Below, piece by piece: positions 1-8,541 of a stretch of 64,000 bases of DNA (positions within the stretch are counted from its first letter, which is position 1; the number at the start of each line of letters is the position of its first letter). Source of the stretch: Panacagrimonas sp052389915 (GTDB lineage: Bacteria; Pseudomonadota; Gammaproteobacteria; Nevskiales; Nevskiaceae); assembly GCA_052389915.1 (NCBI GenBank), contig JBQTHL010000012.1, positions 1 to 64,000 on the forward strand. Direction: 5' to 3'. A program made the position numbers and the translations under genes. The notes under the pieces were generated by a model. That model made no database searches. It was not told the DNA's origin and saw only the letters and a program-made list of their open reading frames with translations.

Positions 1-115
1 AACCGACGGGTGTGTTCAACAGTCATAACCTTTTTTCTTATTCTGCGCGTCCGCGAGGGTGGTCCGTCCGGCGCAGTGGTTGTGCCCTTGTGGCACTCCC
101 ACCGCACCTACCGTC

Positions 116-186
116 GCGCAGCGCAAGGAAGGAGCGACGCGGTGTACTCGAAGTACATGAGGAGCGACTGACGCAGCGATGCGCGA
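116..186. repeat. Imperfect palindrome, GTGTACT...AGTACAT apex
   Basis: An imperfect inverted repeat with outer arms GCGCAGCGC and GCGATGCGC and apex GTGTACTCGAAGTACAT. On the opposite strand its apex reads CTCATGTACTTCGAGTACAC, matching the apex pattern of the hairpins at 213-298 and 42344-42488. It is probably a copy of the same dispersed palindrome family in reverse orientation. Boundaries are approximate. Confidence 0.5.
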
Positions 187-212
187 AAACGGCCCCGTCC
201 CGCAGGTGGCGC

Positions 213-298
213 CCCATTTTTCGCCATGCTGCGTTGCTCAGGGCTCATGTATGTTCAATACACTTCGCCCCTCGCGCCTTGCCCGGCGAAAAAATGGG
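213..298. repeat. 86-bp palindrome with ATGTATG...CAATACAC apex
   Basis: Arms CCCATTTTTCGCC (213-225) and GGCGAAAAAATGGG (285-298) pair almost perfectly, and the pairing continues inward to an apex reading CTCATGTATGTTCAATACAC. Same architecture and apex as the element after ampG at 42344-42488, so a dispersed palindromic repeat. Here it lies about 50 bp before the glpK start and could form a strong hairpin in the glpK leader. Confidence 0.7.
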
Positions 299-350
299 AC
301 TGCCAAGCGGGCGCGTCGAATATGAAAACAGGTTCTCAGGAGGGCAATCC

Positions 351-1826
351 ATGCAGGCTTTGCTGGCGATCGATCAGGGCACGACGAGCACCCGCGCCAT
401 CGTCTTCGACGCTTCCGGGCGCAAGCTCGGCGTACACCAGATCGAACTGCCCCAGTCGTACCCAAATCCGGGCTGGGTGGAGCACGATGCGCTGCGCATT
501 CGCGACGATACGATGGCCTGCGTGCGTGGCGCGCTGACCGCAGCCAAGCTCGGCGCGCGCGCTATTGCCGGCATCGGCATCACCAACCAGCGCGAAACCA
601 CGGTGGTGTGGGAGCGCGCCTCGGGCCAGCCGATCCATCCGGCCATCGTCTGGCAGGACCGGCGTACCGCGGACTTCTGCGCGAAACATTCGGACCGCAG
701 CGACTGGCTGTCCGACAAAACCGGGCTGCTGCTCGACCCCTATTTTTCGGCGACCAAGATAGCGTGGATGCTCGACCACGTTGACGGCGCGCGCGCCCGC
801 GCGGAAGCCGGCGAGCTCGTTTTCGGCACCATTGATACCTGGCTGCTATGGCATCTCACCGGCGGGCGCGTACACGCCACCGATGCGAGCAATGCCTCGC
901 GCACCGCGCTGTTCAACATCCGCACGCAGGCTTGGGACGATGAACTGCTGAGCTTCTTCGAGGTGCCGCGCTCGATGCTGCCCGAGGTGCGCGATTGCGC
1001 CGCGGAATTCGGCAGCACCGATCCGGCGCTGTTCGACGGCGCGATTCCGGTGCGAGGCATGCTCGGCGACCAGCAGGCCGCGACCGTAGGCCAGGCCTGC
1101 TTTGCGCCCGGCATGATCAAGAGCACCTACGGCACCGGCTGTTTCATGGTGCTCAACACGGGCCGCGAGTTCGTGCGCAGCCGCAACAAGCTGCTGTCCA
1201 CCGTTGCGTATCGTTTTGGGGGCGAAGTTACCTACGCGCTCGAAGGGAGCATCTTCGTTGCAGGCGCCGCGGTGCAATGGCTGCGCGACGCGGTGCATCT
1301 CATCAGCGCTGCCGGCGAAACCGAGGCGCTGGCGCGCTCGATCAAGGACACCCAGGGGGTTTACCTGGTGCCCGCCTTCACCGGCCTGGGCGCGCCGTAC
1401 TGGGACCCCGAGGCGCGCGGCGCGATCTTCGGCCTCACCCGCGATTCGGGCATCGCCCACATCGTGCGCGCGGCGCTGGAGAGCGTTTGCTACCAGTCGC
1501 GCGATTTGCTCGGCGCGATGCGCGAAGACGGTTGCGAGTCCACGGAACTGCGCGTGGATGGCGGCATGGTGGTCAACGATTTCGTCACGCAAGGTTTGTC
1601 GGACGTCCTGCAGATTCCAGTGGTGCGCCCACGCACGGTCGAGACCACGGCGCTGGGCGCTGCTTTTGCGGCCGGGTTGCAGGCTGGCGTGTACGACTCG
1701 CTGGATGCCATCGCGGCGCTGTGGAAGTCCGACAAGCGCTTCGAGCCGCAACTCGAAGCTGCGCAGGCGGATGCGCAATACGAGGGCTGGCAGGCGGCGG
1801 TGCGACGGGTGCGCAGCGTCGCCTGA
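351..1826 (+). CDS. glpK: Glycerol kinase
   Basis: Phosphorylates glycerol to sn-glycerol-3-phosphate with ATP in the cytoplasm, the entry step of glycerol catabolism. The product is 491 residues, within the usual 490-505 range. The N-terminal FGGY signature AIDQGTTSTRAIVFD (residues 6-20) and the GDQQAA phosphate-loop segment near residue 239 are both clear, as is the C-terminal RVDGGM region. The ATG at 351 is chosen because it follows AGGAGG by about 8 bases and begins exactly at the family's N terminus; the open frame further upstream is not protein-like. No glpF or glpD is seen beside it. A palindrome lies just upstream and a TGTAGG-type repeat just downstream. Confidence 0.95.
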   Translation: MQALLAIDQGTTSTRAIVFDASGRKLGVHQIELPQSYPNPGWVEHDALRIRDDTMACVRGALTAAKLGARAIAGIGITNQRETTVVWERASGQPIHPAIVWQDRRTADFCAKHSDRSDWLSDKTGLLLDPYFSATKIAWMLDHVDGARARAEAGELVFGTIDTWLLWHLTGGRVHATDASNASRTALFNIRTQAWDDELLSFFEVPRSMLPEVRDCAAEFGSTDPALFDGAIPVRGMLGDQQAATVGQACFAPGMIKSTYGTGCFMVLNTGREFVRSRNKLLSTVAYRFGGEVTYALEGSIFVAGAAVQWLRDAVHLISAAGETEALARSIKDTQGVYLVPAFTGLGAPYWDPEARGAIFGLTRDSGIAHIVRAALESVCYQSRDLLGAMREDGCESTELRVDGGMVVNDFVTQGLSDVLQIPVVRPRTVETTALGAAFAAGLQAGVYDSLDAIAALWKSDKRFEPQLEAAQADAQYEGWQAAVRRVRSVA

Positions 1827-1844
1827 AGTCGTCGGAACCGGTGC

Positions 1845-1930
1845 GAGGGGCGTAAGCCCCGACCGGCCGCACGAATTTCGGAGCCAGACTCGGTCGGCGA
1901 GTGACGGTCGGAGCTTACGCCCCTCCTACA
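1845..1930. repeat. TGTAGGAGGGGC-type inverted repeat
   Basis: GAGGGGCGTAAGCCCCGACCGG at the left pairs with CGGTCGGAGCTTACGCCCCTCCTACA at the right (arms quoted in part only). The same arm sequence occurs at 17973-18061. These resemble REP-like elements common in gammaproteobacteria. It lies between glpK and the convergent ku gene and could terminate transcription from both sides. Confidence 0.7.
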
Positions 1931-1973
1931 GGAGCCGCTTGTTTCAATAGAGCCGCGACAGACTGGTTTGCCG

Positions 1974-2858
1974 TTACGCCCGGCGTCGTACCGTTCTCCT
2001 TCTCGGCGCCGCTTTCTTCGCCGGCGGCGTCGCACGCGGTTCGCTCGCAGCCCCGCCGGATTTTCGTTTCGCCAGGCTCTTGGCCAGCAGCTCGGTCAGG
2101 TCAATCACGTTGGACCTCGTACCCTCCGTCGACGCCTCCTCCAGCGGCTCCACCGTCTCGGTTTCGCCGGCCTTGACCTTGCGGTTGACCAGCTTGTGGA
2201 TGGCGGCGCTGAAACTGTCGGCGTAGTCCTCGTGCTTCCACGGCGCCGTCATGTCCTTGATGAGCTGGGCGCCCATCTTCAGTTCGCTGGCTTTCAGGCT
2301 CGCCGCGGTCTTGCCGGCAGCCGGCAGCTTCAACTCGTCGGCGGGCCGGATTTCGCGCTCCCAGCGGATGGTGTTGAGCATCAGCGCGGCGCCCGAGGGA
2401 ATCAGAGCCGCGAGATGTTCCTTGGTGTGCATGACGACCCGCGCGATGCCGATGACATCCGCTTCCAGCATCGATTCGCGCAGCAGCGCATAGACCTTGT
2501 CGCTCTTGCCCAGCGGTTCGAGGAAGTACGGCTTTTCGAGGAGCGGGAAGGAAATCTCGCTGGCCTTGACGAAGCATTCGATCTCGATGGTCTGGGTGGA
2601 TTTCGGGAACGCGGCCCTGATCTCGTCCTCGCTCAGCACGACGTAGTCGCCGTCGTCCTGCTTGATGCCCTTGACGATGTCCTCGCTGCGCATGTCCTTG
2701 CCGGTGCGCTTGTTGATGCGCTTGTAGCCGACCGGATCCATCGAACGCTTGTCGAGCCAGTCGAAGTCGATGCCGGTTTCCTGCGAGGCGGGATAGAGCG
2801 AAATGGGCACGTGCACGAGCCCGAAACTGATGGCGCCTTTCCAGACTGAGCGTGGCAT
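1974..2858 (-). CDS. ku: Ku protein, DNA end-binding (NHEJ)
   Basis: A 294-residue bacterial Ku that forms a homodimeric ring on broken DNA ends and recruits LigD for non-homologous end joining. It starts with the hallmark MPRSVWKGAISFGLVHVPIS and contains the core Ku beta-barrel segments typical of the family. The C terminus is short, lysine- and arginine-rich (KRKSGG...PRRRTVRRRA), a DNA-binding tail seen in many bacterial Ku proteins. It lies 27 bp downstream of ligD on the same strand, so the two are almost certainly co-transcribed. The ATG at 2858 matches the conserved N terminus. Confidence 0.95.
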   Translation of the reverse strand: MPRSVWKGAISFGLVHVPISLYPASQETGIDFDWLDKRSMDPVGYKRINKRTGKDMRSEDIVKGIKQDDGDYVVLSEDEIRAAFPKSTQTIEIECFVKASEISFPLLEKPYFLEPLGKSDKVYALLRESMLEADVIGIARVVMHTKEHLAALIPSGAALMLNTIRWEREIRPADELKLPAAGKTAASLKASELKMGAQLIKDMTAPWKHEDYADSFSAAIHKLVNRKVKAGETETVEPLEEASTEGTRSNVIDLTELLAKSLAKRKSGGAASEPRATPPAKKAAPRRRTVRRRA

Positions 2859-2885
2859 AGAGATCCCTTTGTGGTTGTCGAAAAA

Positions 2886-5390
2886 TCAGGATGAGCTGCC
2901 GGGTTTGTAGCCCAGCATTTTCATGGCGGGGTTGAGGCTGCGCGCCGCTTTGGCGTAGGTCTTCCACGGTTCGTTGCCGCGGTCGAGCCGCGTGTGCGCG
3001 GTGCGTACGGTCCAGTGGTCGCCGCCGCGCAGCGATTCGAGTTCGCTCCAGTCCACCGGTACGGAAATGCCCAGACCGGGCCGTGCACGCGCAGACCACG
3101 CGCACACGGTGCTCGCGCCCAGACCATTGCGCAGGTAGTCGATGAAGATCTTGCCGATGCGATTCTTCGGGCCGCTCTTGGCCACGAAGCGCTGCGGAAT
3201 ATTTTTCGCCAGATGCGACACGATGGCCTGCGAGAAACCCTTGACGCCGTCCCAGTCGTGCAGCTTGCGCAGCGGCACCACGACGTGCAGTCCCTTGCCG
3301 CCGCTGGTCTTGAGAAACGCCGTCAGGCCGAGTTGGGAAAGAAACCCGTGCACCAGTTGCGCGGCTTCTTGAACTTCTTTCCACGCCACGCCCTCGCCGG
3401 GGTCCAGGTCGAACACCATTCGGTCAGGGTGCTCGAAGGACTTGATGCCGGTGTTGAGCGTATGAAACTCGACCACGTTCCACTGCGCCGCAGACAGCAG
3501 ACCCTGTTTGGCGGCGACGGTGAGCATCGCCGGATGGCTCGTGTTCAGAGCAGGGTCGAGCTGACGGATGCCGGGCAGTTTTTCGGTCTCTGCATGCTTC
3601 TGAAAGAACTGCTCGCCACCGACGCCTTTGGACGCGCGCAGCAGCGCCACGGGCCGGTTCCTGAGGTGCTCCATCATCAGCTCGCCGACCAGGCCGTAGT
3701 AACGCACCAGGTCGAGTTTGGTGGCACCGCTGCTCTCGTCGATCACTCTTTCCGGATGCGTGACGCGAAGGCCGGACAAGGACTGAGGCGTATCCTTGCT
3801 CACGCGACCCGGCTTGGGACTTTTCTTCATCCTTTCCGCCTTTTCGCGCACGATGAGCTTCGCCGGTTTGTCGCTGCGCAAGCCGTGAAAGACCGAGTGC
3901 CGGACGTGGCCATCGCGGGTCCATTCGCCGAACGAGACCTCGGCCACGAGTGTGGGCTTCACCCAATGAGGCTGGCCTTCGATCGCGGATGTTTTCGCAA
4001 ACGGGCTTTTCGAGGCGGTCAGCGCATCGAGCTGGATTTTCAGCTTTGCCAAGCCGCGCTGGTCGAAGCCGGTTCCGACCTTGCCGGCGTAGTGCAGCAC
4101 GCCTTGCTCGTCGTGCACGCCCAGCAGCAGTGCGCCGAAGTCGGTACGCGAGCCCTGCGGATCGGTGAAGCCGCCAATCACGAACTCCTGGCGCTGGCTG
4201 CACTTGAGCTTGATCCAGTCCGTGGACCGGCGCGAAACGTAGGTCGAGTCGCGCCGTTTTGCAATGACACCTTCCAGACCCAGCTTGCAGGCGGAGGTGA
4301 GCACGTTCTTCGCCCCGCCGTCGAACACTTCGCTGAAGCGCACCTGTTGCGAGGTTTTCGATTCCAGCAGGCCTTCCAGAATCGCCCGGCGCGACTCCAG
4401 CGGCACGGCGCGCAGATCGTGACCGTCGAACCACGGAAGGTCGAACAGGTAAAGCACGATGTCCGCGGTCTTGCCCGCATCGAACGACTGTTGCAAGGCG
4501 CCGAAGTCCGGCACGCCGTGCTCGTTGGGCACCACGATTTCGCCGTCGTACCAGCCCGGAGGCAACTTCAGTTTCGCGATTGCCTTTTTCAGCGGCAGGA
4601 GCTTCGCGGTCCAGTCATTGCCGTTGCGCGTGAACAGCCGGATGTCCGCGCCTTCGATCCGCGTCAGCAAGCGATAGCCGTCGAACTTGATCTCGTAGCT
4701 CCACCCTTCCGCGTCGGACGGCGGGCCATCGACCAGGGTCGCGAGTTGCGGGGACAGTTTTTCGGGAAGCCTGGCGCGGATCGCTTCGGCCAGCAGATTG
4801 GCGGCGCGTGAGGTTTTTGTTTTCTTGCGCGGTGCAGCGCGGGGCGCAGACTTGACGCTGTCCGGCAGCTCATCGACCACGCTGAACTCCGCCGACGAGC
4901 GCACGAACTCGTCCTTCTCCTTGATGAGCAGCCAGGGCTCCTGCTTCTCGCCCGTGCGCTTCATGCGAATCAGCACCCAGCGGCCGTGCAACTTGTGCCC
5001 GTCGAGTACGAATTTGAGATTGCCGTCGCGATAGCCCTTGCGCGGATCGCCCGCCGGATGCCAGGTACCAGAGTCCCAGACGATGACCTTGCCCGCGCCG
5101 TACTGCTTCGGCGGGATGGTGCCCTCGAAGCTGGAGTAGGAGATCGGATGATCTTCCACGTGGACGGCCATGCGTTTGACCTTGGAATCGAAGCTCGGAC
5201 CCTTGGGGACCGCCCAGCTCTTCATCGCGCCGTCCAGCTCCAGGCGAAAGTCGTAATGCAGGTGGCTCGCCCAGTGTTTCTGAATCACATAGCTGCGCGC
5301 GTCCTTGCCGGCCTCGGTGTCGTGAGCCGGTTCGGAGGTGACGGAAAAATCTCGTTTGGCGCGGTATTGCGATAGCGCGTCTTTAGTCAT
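2886..5390 (-). CDS. ligD: Multifunctional ATP-dependent DNA ligase D
   Basis: An 834-residue NHEJ repair enzyme. Domain order is 3'-phosphoesterase first (HLHYDFRLE near residue 45, HVEDHPISY near 75), then ATP-dependent ligase (adenylation motif EIKFDGYR near residue 232), then primase-polymerase (about residues 550-830, with catalytic DLDPGEG near 662). This PE-LIG-POL order is the Pseudomonas-type arrangement. It trims, fills and seals ends held by Ku, which is encoded 27 bp downstream. The frame is open further upstream, but MTKDALSQYRAKRDF at 5390 matches the usual family start, and the residues before it are not protein-like. The reading frame is intact. Confidence 0.93.
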   Translation of the reverse strand: MTKDALSQYRAKRDFSVTSEPAHDTEAGKDARSYVIQKHWASHLHYDFRLELDGAMKSWAVPKGPSFDSKVKRMAVHVEDHPISYSSFEGTIPPKQYGAGKVIVWDSGTWHPAGDPRKGYRDGNLKFVLDGHKLHGRWVLIRMKRTGEKQEPWLLIKEKDEFVRSSAEFSVVDELPDSVKSAPRAAPRKKTKTSRAANLLAEAIRARLPEKLSPQLATLVDGPPSDAEGWSYEIKFDGYRLLTRIEGADIRLFTRNGNDWTAKLLPLKKAIAKLKLPPGWYDGEIVVPNEHGVPDFGALQQSFDAGKTADIVLYLFDLPWFDGHDLRAVPLESRRAILEGLLESKTSQQVRFSEVFDGGAKNVLTSACKLGLEGVIAKRRDSTYVSRRSTDWIKLKCSQRQEFVIGGFTDPQGSRTDFGALLLGVHDEQGVLHYAGKVGTGFDQRGLAKLKIQLDALTASKSPFAKTSAIEGQPHWVKPTLVAEVSFGEWTRDGHVRHSVFHGLRSDKPAKLIVREKAERMKKSPKPGRVSKDTPQSLSGLRVTHPERVIDESSGATKLDLVRYYGLVGELMMEHLRNRPVALLRASKGVGGEQFFQKHAETEKLPGIRQLDPALNTSHPAMLTVAAKQGLLSAAQWNVVEFHTLNTGIKSFEHPDRMVFDLDPGEGVAWKEVQEAAQLVHGFLSQLGLTAFLKTSGGKGLHVVVPLRKLHDWDGVKGFSQAIVSHLAKNIPQRFVAKSGPKNRIGKIFIDYLRNGLGASTVCAWSARARPGLGISVPVDWSELESLRGGDHWTVRTAHTRLDRGNEPWKTYAKAARSLNPAMKMLGYKPGSSS

Positions 5391-5626
5391 GACGGCAGTT
5401 CCCCACGAAGTGAAGGCAGGCGCGCAAGAATTCCGCCCGCCTGCAGACGCATGAAGCAACCCGCCCTTCGAGCCAGCGCCATGCAGATCACGACAGAGAA
5501 GCAGGCCGAGCGTGAAAGTCGCACGGGTGGCGAACCCTAGGGCGGCGTGTCCATTCGAGGACAGGGCGGGAACGCATGTTGCGGCCAGCTTTGGTAACAC
5601 CATCCACAGCCAACGCAGGAGCAGCC

Positions 5627-6253
5627 ATGGAACATGTACTTCCGCCATTGCCGTACGACGTCGCAGCGCTAGAGCCGCACATCGATGCGCGCACCATGAC
5701 CGTCCATCACGACAAGCATCACGCCACGTACGTCAAAGCCTTGAACACGGCACTGGAATCGGCGCCGCAATCGATCAAGGACAAATCCGCTGATTGGCTC
5801 TTGCTCAATCTGGGCGAAGTCCCCGAGAAAATCCGGACGGCGGTGCGCAACAACGCGGGCGGACATGTCAATCACAGCCTGCTGTGGCTGGCGATGTCAC
5901 CGGATGGTGGCGGCGCACCCTCGGGCGCGCTGAGCCAGGCGATCGACAGCGCTTTCGGCAGCTTTGACAAATTCAAGACTGCGTTCGACGAGTCTGGCGC
6001 CAAGTTGTTCGGCTCGGGCTGGGTGTGGCTGGTCAAGGGCCAGACCAGCAAGGACAAGGTCCAGATCGTCACCACCACGGGCCACGAAAATCCCGTGTCC
6101 AAGGGTCTGTTCCCGCTGCTTCTCAACGACGTCTGGGAGCACGCCTACTACCTGAAGCACGAGAACCGGCGCCCGGAATATCTCGAGGGCTGGTGGTCGG
6201 TGGTGAACTGGAAGGAAGCGGAACGGCGTTTCGGGCTGTCGCGCCATGACTAA
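5627..6253 (+). CDS. Superoxide dismutase, Mn/Fe family
   Basis: Converts superoxide to hydrogen peroxide and oxygen in the cytoplasm. The 208-residue product has the metal ligands of the family: a histidine in the VHHDKHHATYV helix, the histidine of GGHVNHSLLW, and Asp and His of DVWEHAYYLKHENRRPEY. GGGAPSG and FGSGWVWLV are family hallmarks. At the position where E. coli Mn-SOD has Gln146 (TANQD), this protein has histidine (TTGHEN), so metal preference cannot be called. The ATG at 5627 is preceded by an AGGAG site. It heads a run with a ferritin-like gene and a Cu/Zn SOD. Confidence 0.93.
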   Translation: MEHVLPPLPYDVAALEPHIDARTMTVHHDKHHATYVKALNTALESAPQSIKDKSADWLLLNLGEVPEKIRTAVRNNAGGHVNHSLLWLAMSPDGGGAPSGALSQAIDSAFGSFDKFKTAFDESGAKLFGSGWVWLVKGQTSKDKVQIVTTTGHENPVSKGLFPLLLNDVWEHAYYLKHENRRPEYLEGWWSVVNWKEAERRFGLSRHD

Positions 6254-6308
6254 GTTCGTCGATGCTTCGCGCGATTCCGCTTTGAATCCGAACGACACGG
6301 AGAGAGGC

Positions 6309-6842
6309 ATGAGCACCCCATTGACCGACGTCAAGACCCTGCGCGCGCAGGCGCGCAAACACATCGATGAAGGCGCGGTCACGGCCGGCTACTCGGCCGA
6401 CCGGCCGACAGTGCTCAGGCTGCTCAACGAAGCGCTGGCCACGGAGATTGTCTGCGTGCTGCGCTACCGGCGTCACTACTTCATGGCGCGCGGCATTCAC
6501 GCCAAGGGTATCGCGGAAGAATTCATGGCCCACTCGAAGGAAGAGCAGGCACACGCCGACCAGATTGCCGCGCGCATCGTCCAGCTCGGCGGCGAACCGG
6601 ACTTTTCGCCCGACAGCCTCAGCAGTCGCAGCCACGCCGAATACGTGGCCGGAAACTCCCTGGTCGAGATGATGAAGGAGGATCTGGTGGCCGAACGTAT
6701 CGCCATCGACAGCTATCGCGAGTTCATCCAGTACCTCGGCCACAAGGATCCGACCACCAGTCACATGCTCAAGAAAATATTGGCGGTGGAAGAAGAGCAC
6801 GCCGACGAGTTGTCCGATCTGCTCGCGGGTCTGACGGCGTAG
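6309..6842 (+). CDS. Ferritin-like (bacterioferritin/Dps-type) protein
   Basis: A 177-residue four-helix-bundle protein with di-iron-type motifs: EALATEIVCVLRYRRHYFMA in helix 1, EEFMAHSKEEQAHAD in helix 2, EDLVAERIAIDSYREFIQYLG in helix 3 (quoted in part) and AVEEEHADEL in helix 4. This ExxH-type spacing fits iron storage or peroxide-consuming ferritin-like proteins. An alternative start at 6246 overlaps the SOD stop and would add 21 residues; 6309 is preferred because it has a GGAGAG site and matches the usual N terminus (DVKTLRAQARKHI). Placement between two superoxide dismutases suggests handling of iron and peroxide under oxidative stress. Confidence 0.85.
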   Translation: MSTPLTDVKTLRAQARKHIDEGAVTAGYSADRPTVLRLLNEALATEIVCVLRYRRHYFMARGIHAKGIAEEFMAHSKEEQAHADQIAARIVQLGGEPDFSPDSLSSRSHAEYVAGNSLVEMMKEDLVAERIAIDSYREFIQYLGHKDPTTSHMLKKILAVEEEHADELSDLLAGLTA

Positions 6843-6863
6843 CGTTTTTTCAGGAGTCCAAAG

Positions 6864-7415
6864 ATGAAGGCTTCAGCCTTGCTGCTTGCCGTGCTGGCCG
6901 TCGCAGGCGCCGGATGCAGCAAACCACCGGACTCCGCGCCAGACTCTGCATCCGGCTCCGATAAGGGCCAGGAAGTCGAGGTCGCAATGAAGCTGATTGA
7001 CGACCGCGGCACCGGCGCGGACATCGGTTCGATCCGGCTCCGCGACGGCAGCAACGGCCTGGAGATCAAACCGGATCTCAAGGATCTGCCGCCGGGCTCG
7101 CACGGATTTCACGCGCACCAGAATCCGGACTGCGGGGCGCGCGAGAAGGACGGCAAGATGAGCGCCGGCGAAGCGGCGGGTGAACACTACGACCCGACGG
7201 CTTCCGCCAAACACGCCGGCCCGATGGGCGAAGGCCACATGGGCGATCTGCCGCGCATGGAAGTGACGCCGGACGGCAAGGCGAGCACTGCGATGACGGC
7301 GCCGCGATTGAAGCTCGCGGACCTGAAGAACCGGTCGCTGATCGTCCACGCGGGCGACGACGATTTTGCCGGGTCTCCCGGCGGCGCGCGCATCGCCTGC
7401 GGCGTGGTTCGCTGA
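6864..7415 (+). CDS. sodC: Cu/Zn superoxide dismutase lipoprotein
   Basis: A 183-residue envelope superoxide dismutase. A lipobox (AGAGC, Cys18) indicates attachment to a membrane through a lipid. Copper and zinc ligands are recognisable: HGFHAHQNPDC, GEHYDP, GEGHMGDLP and SLIVHAGDDD. A short charged linker follows the lipidated Cys. The gene lies 21 bp after the ferritin-like gene with an AGGAG site, so the three genes probably form one transcript giving cytoplasmic and periplasmic superoxide defence. Confidence 0.93.
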   Translation: MKASALLLAVLAVAGAGCSKPPDSAPDSASGSDKGQEVEVAMKLIDDRGTGADIGSIRLRDGSNGLEIKPDLKDLPPGSHGFHAHQNPDCGAREKDGKMSAGEAAGEHYDPTASAKHAGPMGEGHMGDLPRMEVTPDGKASTAMTAPRLKLADLKNRSLIVHAGDDDFAGSPGGARIACGVVR

Positions 7416-7506
7416 GGTATTAAGCAGACTTTCTACCTTCCAAGCAGGCTGATGCGCCGGCTCGCGGTTTATAGTGCGGCCAGCGTATCCCCCTAAAAGG
7501 AGCTTC

Positions 7507-7770
7507 ATGAAAGACCGCTTGCTGAGCCTGCAAAAAATCGTCGAGCAGACGATTGAAGATGGCGCCACCACCGTCGAGCAGGTGCACCGTTCGATCGCCA
7601 GTATGCCGTTCGACGTGCTGGAAAAGATCGACGCGCTGCAGGAGCCGGTGAACAAGGTGCGCGACATCCACGATCAGACCGTGGGTAACATCTACGAGAC
7701 CATTCGCCTGCTCAACGACCGCGTGGGCGAGATCGCGCGCGGGTTGCTAGGCGCGGATCGCGAGCCGTAA
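7507..7770 (+). CDS. Small hypothetical protein, 87 residues
   Basis: An 87-residue protein of unknown function. It begins MKDRLLSLQKIVEQTIEDGA and is predicted to be largely helical, with alternating hydrophobic positions compatible with a short coiled coil or amphipathic bundle, and no signal peptide. AAAGGAG precedes the ATG by four bases, a strong initiation site, and a TATAGT sequence at 7470-7475 could be a -10 box. Its stop codon lies inside a perfect hairpin (7760-7780). I recall similar short conserved proteins in gammaproteobacteria but cannot name a family. Confidence 0.75.
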   Translation: MKDRLLSLQKIVEQTIEDGATTVEQVHRSIASMPFDVLEKIDALQEPVNKVRDIHDQTVGNIYETIRLLNDRVGEIARGLLGADREP

Positions 7771-7780
7771 GACGGCTCGC
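7760..7780. terminator. Perfect 9-bp hairpin between convergent genes
   Basis: GCGAGCCGT-AAG-ACGGCTCGC is a perfect 9-bp stem with a 3-nt loop. It overlaps the stop codon of the gene ending at 7770 and lies 12 bp from the end of the convergent gene at 7792. There is no U-tract, so a bidirectional terminator or 3'-end stabiliser is inferred only from position and strength. Confidence 0.5.
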
Positions 7781-7791
7781 AGGTCCTGCCG

Positions 7792-8541
7792 TCAAGATGC
7801 TTTCTTGGGCGGGTTGGACATCAAATCCCACAGCGTGGTCGGAGCGCGGCCCGGCGTTGCGGGCGCCGGCGGCGGTGCAGCAATTCCCGCGGCCGTCTCC
7901 ACCGAGTGGCGGGTCAGCCCGTATAGCGTTTCCAGTTCGCCGATCATCGCCAGCCCGTATTGTTGAAGCGCCGCGCGGTTCTCCCCGCTCTGAACGGCGG
8001 CGAGATCACCGGCAGCGGCCAGTTCTCGATGCGCTTTCTGAATCACCGGCGCGCGCTTGGATTGCCAGTCGGTAAACAGCGCGCCGTACGCGGCCAACTC
8101 CTGCTTGCGCAGATCGGCAACCCGGTACGCATCGGTGATGCCCCGCTTCAGAGTTCCGAAACGCCCCGCAAGCCAGAACATCCGCTTGCCCAGAACCTGT
8201 GCCGGATTGTTGGCTGCCGAGTTGGCTGCGAAATAGGCCTTGTAGCCCTCCACTGCGGCGAGCACGGCCGCGGAATCCTGCGGCGTTGCTGCACCGGTCT
8301 GGACCGCAGCGGCCGCAGGCAGTGCAAGTGCCACTTTCTGGGCTTTCAGGCGCGCCTCGAAGTCGAGCATGGCGGGCGCCGCAATCGTGCGGTCACGCAC
8401 CCATCCGGTGGCGGTATCCACGTCGCCCGGCGGCGCCGGAACCGAGGCCAGCAGCTCTGCCAGCGGCGGTACCGCTGAGCGGCAAGGCAAGGACGCAACA
8501 AGCCCGAAACAGAATGCCAACCAGATCGAAGGCGCGCGCAT
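7792..8541 (-). CDS. Exported hypothetical protein, 249 residues
   Basis: A 249-residue protein with an N-terminal signal peptide (hydrophobic stretch in the first 22 residues ending near Cys-Arg-Ser-Ala). The body is alanine-rich and mostly helical; the C-terminal 30 residues are Pro/Ala-rich, ending PPKKAS. No catalytic motif is recognised. The ATG at 8541 is chosen over the GTG at 8553 because GGAG lies at proper distance before it. It lies downstream of mlaA on the same strand after a 135-bp gap, so a link to envelope function is possible but unproven. Confidence 0.65.
   Translation of the reverse strand: MRAPSIWLAFCFGLVASLPCRSAVPPLAELLASVPAPPGDVDTATGWVRDRTIAAPAMLDFEARLKAQKVALALPAAAAVQTGAATPQDSAAVLAAVEGYKAYFAANSAANNPAQVLGKRMFWLAGRFGTLKRGITDAYRVADLRKQELAAYGALFTDWQSKRAPVIQKAHRELAAAGDLAAVQSGENRAALQQYGLAMIGELETLYGLTRHSVETAAGIAAPPPAPATPGRAPTTLWDLMSNPPKKAS

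Larger units (their letters stand above)
1..350. other. Leader region upstream of glpK, no gene
   Basis: No convincing gene is seen. The glpK frame stays open back to position 12, but that translation is low-complexity Arg/Ala/Pro-rich and has no family resemblance. The region holds two adjacent palindromes (116-186 and 213-298), annotated separately, and the glpK ribosome-binding site (AGGAGG, 338-343). It is probably an untranslated leader or promoter region; no clear -35/-10 pair could be picked. Confidence 0.6.

Noticed and set aside
12..350. Open frame running into glpK from upstream
   Set aside because: It is in phase but low-complexity, contains two palindromes and has no family match; the AGGAGG site and conserved N terminus fix the start at 351.
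2994..4811. 605-codon open frame on the + strand
   Set aside because: Antisense to ligD; a GC-rich codon artefact with no recognisable protein features.
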